A program made the translations under genes and the position numbers. The notes under the pieces were generated by a model. The model saw only the letters and a list, made by a program, of their open reading frames with translations. It did not search any database and had not been told where the DNA came from. A stretch of 16,888 bases of DNA from contig CAZIAD010000064.1 of NCBI GenBank assembly GCA_964537555.1, forward strand, positions 1 to 16,888. The letters run 5' to 3'. The stretch comes from CAYRWR01 sp964537555. GTDB lineage: Bacteria; Spirochaetota; Brevinematia; Brevinematales; CAYRWR01. Positions within the stretch are counted from its first letter, which is position 1. Each line of letters begins with the position of its first letter. Of the stretch, positions 14,495 to 16,888 are shown piece after piece.

Positions 14495-15247
14495 ATGCAA
14501 AAAACTCTAAGTAATCCTGTCCTGCCTTTTCTATTACCATTATTCAGATCTCTGATGTTCATATTGTCAGCTCTTTTTATTATCCATGTTTATCCATTTA
14601 AGGGACAAAGCCTGATGGAAGTTTCCCGATGGTGGACTTTGATCACCATTGGTGTTAACTTTTTAACAATCTGGATCCTCTTCCGTATATTCAGGAAGAG
14701 AGGTGTCAGATTCAGGGAAATCATCGGTTTTCAGAAAGGGAAGCAAAACTTCAGTGAAATAGCTATGGTAGTACTGATCATGCTGGTTACCGGAATGGCA
14801 GGTTTATGGGGATTCTCCTATTTAGTCTATGGTTATATGCCAGTTGTCAATATTCAGCCCCTGCCTCTTTGGGCAGCTATAACAGTAGTCATACTTTTAC
14901 CAGCAACCATAGTCTTCGCGGAAATACCATTGTATACCGGGTACTGTAGCCCTGCCCTGCAGGAGATTACGGATAACCGTGTTTTTTCAGTGGTATACCC
15001 TTTATTTTTTTATGCCCTGCAGCATAGTTTTATTCCCCTGATATTTGATATCAGGCATATTGTGGCCCATTTCCTGACTTTCATCCCTTTATTAATCTTT
15101 ATAGGAATATGGTATGCAAAGAAGAAAAGTCTCTTTCCCCTCCTCATAGGCCATGGAATATTAGATCTGTTTACAGGAATTCAGATACTGATATTTTCAT
15201 TAAATCCCGCACTATTTGAACTCATGAGAAACCATACAGTGCCATGA
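14495..15247 (+). CDS. CPBP-like multi-pass membrane protein
   Basis: 250 residues with about six hydrophobic helices. It has features reminiscent of CPBP intramembrane proteases: AEIPLYTGY (142-150) at the position of EExxxR, FYALQHSF (172-179, His177), and GHGILD (219-224, His220, Asp224). The first motif is atypical, with one Glu and no Arg, so protease activity is doubtful. AGAGG 5 nt before the ATG. It ends 3 bp before the convergent PH-domain gene. Confidence 0.65.
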   Translation: MQKTLSNPVLPFLLPLFRSLMFILSALFIIHVYPFKGQSLMEVSRWWTLITIGVNFLTIWILFRIFRKRGVRFREIIGFQKGKQNFSEIAMVVLIMLVTGMAGLWGFSYLVYGYMPVVNIQPLPLWAAITVVILLPATIVFAEIPLYTGYCSPALQEITDNRVFSVVYPLFFYALQHSFIPLIFDIRHIVAHFLTFIPLLIFIGIWYAKKKSLFPLLIGHGILDLFTGIQILIFSLNPALFELMRNHTVP

Positions 15248-15250
15248 GCT

Positions 15251-15694
15251 CTACCTCTTTAGTGCCCCCACCAGGCCCTGAGGATCGGTAGTAGACAGGA
15301 GCAGGACATAGTCTTCCTTCAGAGGTACCAGGACCAGCTGCTCCGGGTCACTCATAAAGAGCAGGGCTTTGTCCCCGTTTTTTAATTTGAACCAGCCGCT
15401 CTTAAATCCGGGCAGTCCAATACCCCCGGTGCGTACTGCCGGGCTGTACTCATCACGGGCTTTCAGATCCAGCACAGAGACCGACTCCCGTTGTATTTTA
15501 TCCAGGGGGATGGTCCGGCCAAAAAACAGGGCCGAGATCTTCAGACTATTGCCGGTGACAGTATAGCTCACCTTTTTCATCGAGGCACTGATCAGTATAA
15601 ATCCTACAGCCATCACCAGGAGCAGGGCTACTATACTGATAATGACCACATAAGGGGACTGACGGGGGGGAGCGATGTGAAAGATCTGTTCCAT
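15251..15694 (-). CDS. Single-TM protein with bacterial PH-like domain
   Basis: The start at ATG 15694 is preferred because the SD GGAGG ends 5 nt before it. A TTG at 15706 would include the SD in the coding sequence. The 147-residue protein has one TM helix (about 15-37) followed by a PH-like sheet domain: SYTVTGNSLKI, FFGRTIPLDKI, GLPGFKSGWFKL and NGDKALLF, then a helix with DPQGLV. This resembles the bacterial PH domain family 5. Role unknown. Probably monocistronic. Confidence 0.75.
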   Translation of the reverse strand: MEQIFHIAPPRQSPYVVIISIVALLLVMAVGFILISASMKKVSYTVTGNSLKISALFFGRTIPLDKIQRESVSVLDLKARDEYSPAVRTGGIGLPGFKSGWFKLKNGDKALLFMSDPEQLVLVPLKEDYVLLLSTTDPQGLVGALKR

Positions 15695-15708
15695 ATTTAC
15701 CTCCAATT

Positions 15709-15737
15709 TTTATCTGTTTAGGTTGGATATTGCTCAA
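15709..15737 (-). promoter_or_regulatory. Weak putative promoter of the PH-domain gene
   Basis: TTGAGC (15732-15737) and GATAAA (15709-15714) on the minus strand are 17 bp apart, each a four-of-six match. The next 130 bp up to the stop of the A+T-rich gene hold nothing else I can identify. Confidence 0.3.
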
Positions 15738-15867
15738 TTACAGGAAGATTTATTCACTTAAAAATATTTGTTCCAAAATCCTAGTAAAATATCATCCACT
15801 GATGATGACAAGACCTAACTTAATTTATCAAAACAACAAGCACTATAGCAAAAATATTTTTCAAATA

Positions 15868-16888
15868 TTAATTTTCAATTTTAACTATATACCATTCTCC
15901 ATCTATTTCTGCAATTTCTATATCTGCAGTACAATACACATTCTGCCAATTTAATTCCATTTGAACCGATTTTCGATATTTGCTGTATCTTGGATTCCCA
16001 AAGAATAAATCATTAGTTTCAGAATGCCGAATATTCACAAAGGATTCAAAAACCCTTGCTACAAGAAAATTGGAGTACTTTCCATTTAAGTAATCAACTG
16101 ACTGTTTATAATCTAAAAATTCATCTGTAACAGAAATGTTTTGTGTCCATGTTCTCAAATGAAGGCCAATTTTTGGATGAATAAGAGTTTCTTGGATTTT
16201 TCTATTATTTTCATTTTGTGCAACATGAAACCTCTTCAAAAACTCTCTAATATCATATTCTTTATTCATAAGCACAAACTCTTTGATTTTATCATTATCA
16301 ATAAAATATAGTGCTCTATAAGCTTGTTCAGGGTAAAAATTCCGCCAGGGAGATTCATCTGGAAATTTTTTCCTCCCTTTATTCATAATAAAAGGATAGA
16401 TTTGATTAGTTAAGTAGGGTAATTTATAATTCCCAAGTATTCTGATAGTAGTTCCCACTATTTGTTCATCTGAGTATATTGAAAGATGATCTAGAAAATA
16501 TTGTAAATAATTCGTGTCTTGATATATTCCAAGTAATTCCAGATAGTATGGCTTATTTCTATTTTCATCTTCTAAAGCAACAATAATGTTTGATTTCATT
16601 GTTGCTGATTTTAGTATACTCAGTTTCCATGCTACTTTACTATAGTTAGTAGTATCCAATTGGGATAAAAGTTCTTTTTCAGTTTCCTGAATGTCTATTA
16701 GATTGCCATTTATCCAAAAAGTTTGATTATTGGTAAGCTGAATTTTTTTCCAACCTGATCCTAATGAGGTATATAATACCTGTACTGGTTCACCAACTTG
16801 AATGGATCCAGCTGCATCTTCAATTTTATAACTGTTAGTATCTGAAAATAGAAATTCATTATATTCATCAATATAAAATAGATCTGAT
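15868..16888 (-). CDS. SH3-domain protein of unknown function, A+T-rich (5' end outside window)
   Basis: The minus-strand frame is open from the stop at 15868 to the window edge, about 340 codons, so the TTG at 16659 is not the start. The visible N-terminal part contains an SH3b-like segment: AAGSIQVGEPVQVLYTS, followed by GWKKIQL and FWINGN (nt ~16700-16825). The middle is helical, HEAT-like sequence (residues after NYSKVAWKL, with IVGTTIRILGNYKLP). The C-terminus is strand-rich (QMELNWQNVYC to GEWYIVKIEN). Two lines I counted are 27-30% G+C, against 42-52% elsewhere, so this gene differs in composition and may have been acquired. An export signal cannot be judged because the start is missing. 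Confidence 0.75.
   Translation of the reverse strand, partial: SDLFYIDEYNEFLFSDTNSYKIEDAAGSIQVGEPVQVLYTSLGSGWKKIQLTNNQTFWINGNLIDIQETEKELLSQLDTTNYSKVAWKLSILKSATMKSNIIVALEDENRNKPYYLELLGIYQDTNYLQYFLDHLSIYSDEQIVGTTIRILGNYKLPYLTNQIYPFIMNKGRKKFPDESPWRNFYPEQAYRALYFIDNDKIKEFVLMNKEYDIREFLKRFHVAQNENNRKIQETLIHPKIGLHLRTWTQNISVTDEFLDYKQSVDYLNGKYSNFLVARVFESFVNIRHSETNDLFFGNPRYSKYRKSVQMELNWQNVYCTADIEIAEIDGEWYIVKIEN

Noticed and set aside
15848..15862. AAAAATATTTTT palindrome downstream of the SH3-domain gene as a terminator
   Set aside because: It is a pure A/T stem with no G/C base pairs in an A+T-rich region, indistinguishable from composition.

Overview
The window looks like a chromosomal stretch from an anaerobic, diderm bacterium. 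A spirochaete is my best guess, held with only moderate confidence. The evidence is an oxygen-sensitive class III ribonucleotide reductase locus, a large secreted protein ending in a barrel-like C-terminus, a lipoprotein with a short FSC lipobox, an ankyrin-repeat envelope protein and an SH3-type secreted or surface protein. No rRNA, tRNA, insertion sequence, phage gene or CRISPR array was seen. Most of the window is near 45-52% G+C in the lines I counted. The last ~1.1 kb is near 30%.

Layout. (1) nt 1-2703: the 3' part of a secreted gluzincin-type metallopeptidase with propeller-like and barrel-like regions, convergent with (2) a short-chain dehydrogenase on the minus strand (2716-3516). (3) nt 3517-4011 is a 495-bp gene-free stretch. 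It holds the dehydrogenase promoter, a forward promoter and a cobalamin riboswitch that leads into (4) the class III RNR operon. In that operon nrdD lacks its glycyl-radical tail. The tail is encoded by a separate 56-codon ORF (6131-6301) with its own Shine-Dalgarno sequence, sandwiched between nrdD and the activase gene nrdG with overlaps on both sides. (5) Two tandem YiiD-C-like thioesterase paralogues on the minus strand. (6) An ankyrin-repeat protein with a signal peptide and a multi-pass C-terminus. (7) A minus-strand cluster of four small envelope or unknown genes (lipoprotein, two-TM protein, alpha/alpha-toroid protein, exported protein), with a near-perfect sigma70 promoter in front of the first. 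(8) A plus-strand run: argC, a GNAT acetyltransferase, a uridine-kinase-like P-loop protein that appears to start at CTG, a DUF3795-type cysteine-rich protein and a CPBP-like membrane protein. (9) A minus-strand PH-domain membrane protein. (10) The C-terminal part of an A+T-rich SH3-domain gene that runs off the window.

How the parts work together. The RNR locus is the coherent system. A B12-sensing leader controls a B12-independent reductase (NrdD core plus a separate glycyl-radical peptide) and its radical-SAM activase NrdG. This implies that a B12-dependent class II RNR exists elsewhere in the genome. The split glycyl-radical domain is the most unusual thing here: it would make the radical-carrying part of the enzyme a small, separately made subunit. 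The remaining genes look like ordinary housekeeping or envelope functions, several of them uncharacterised.
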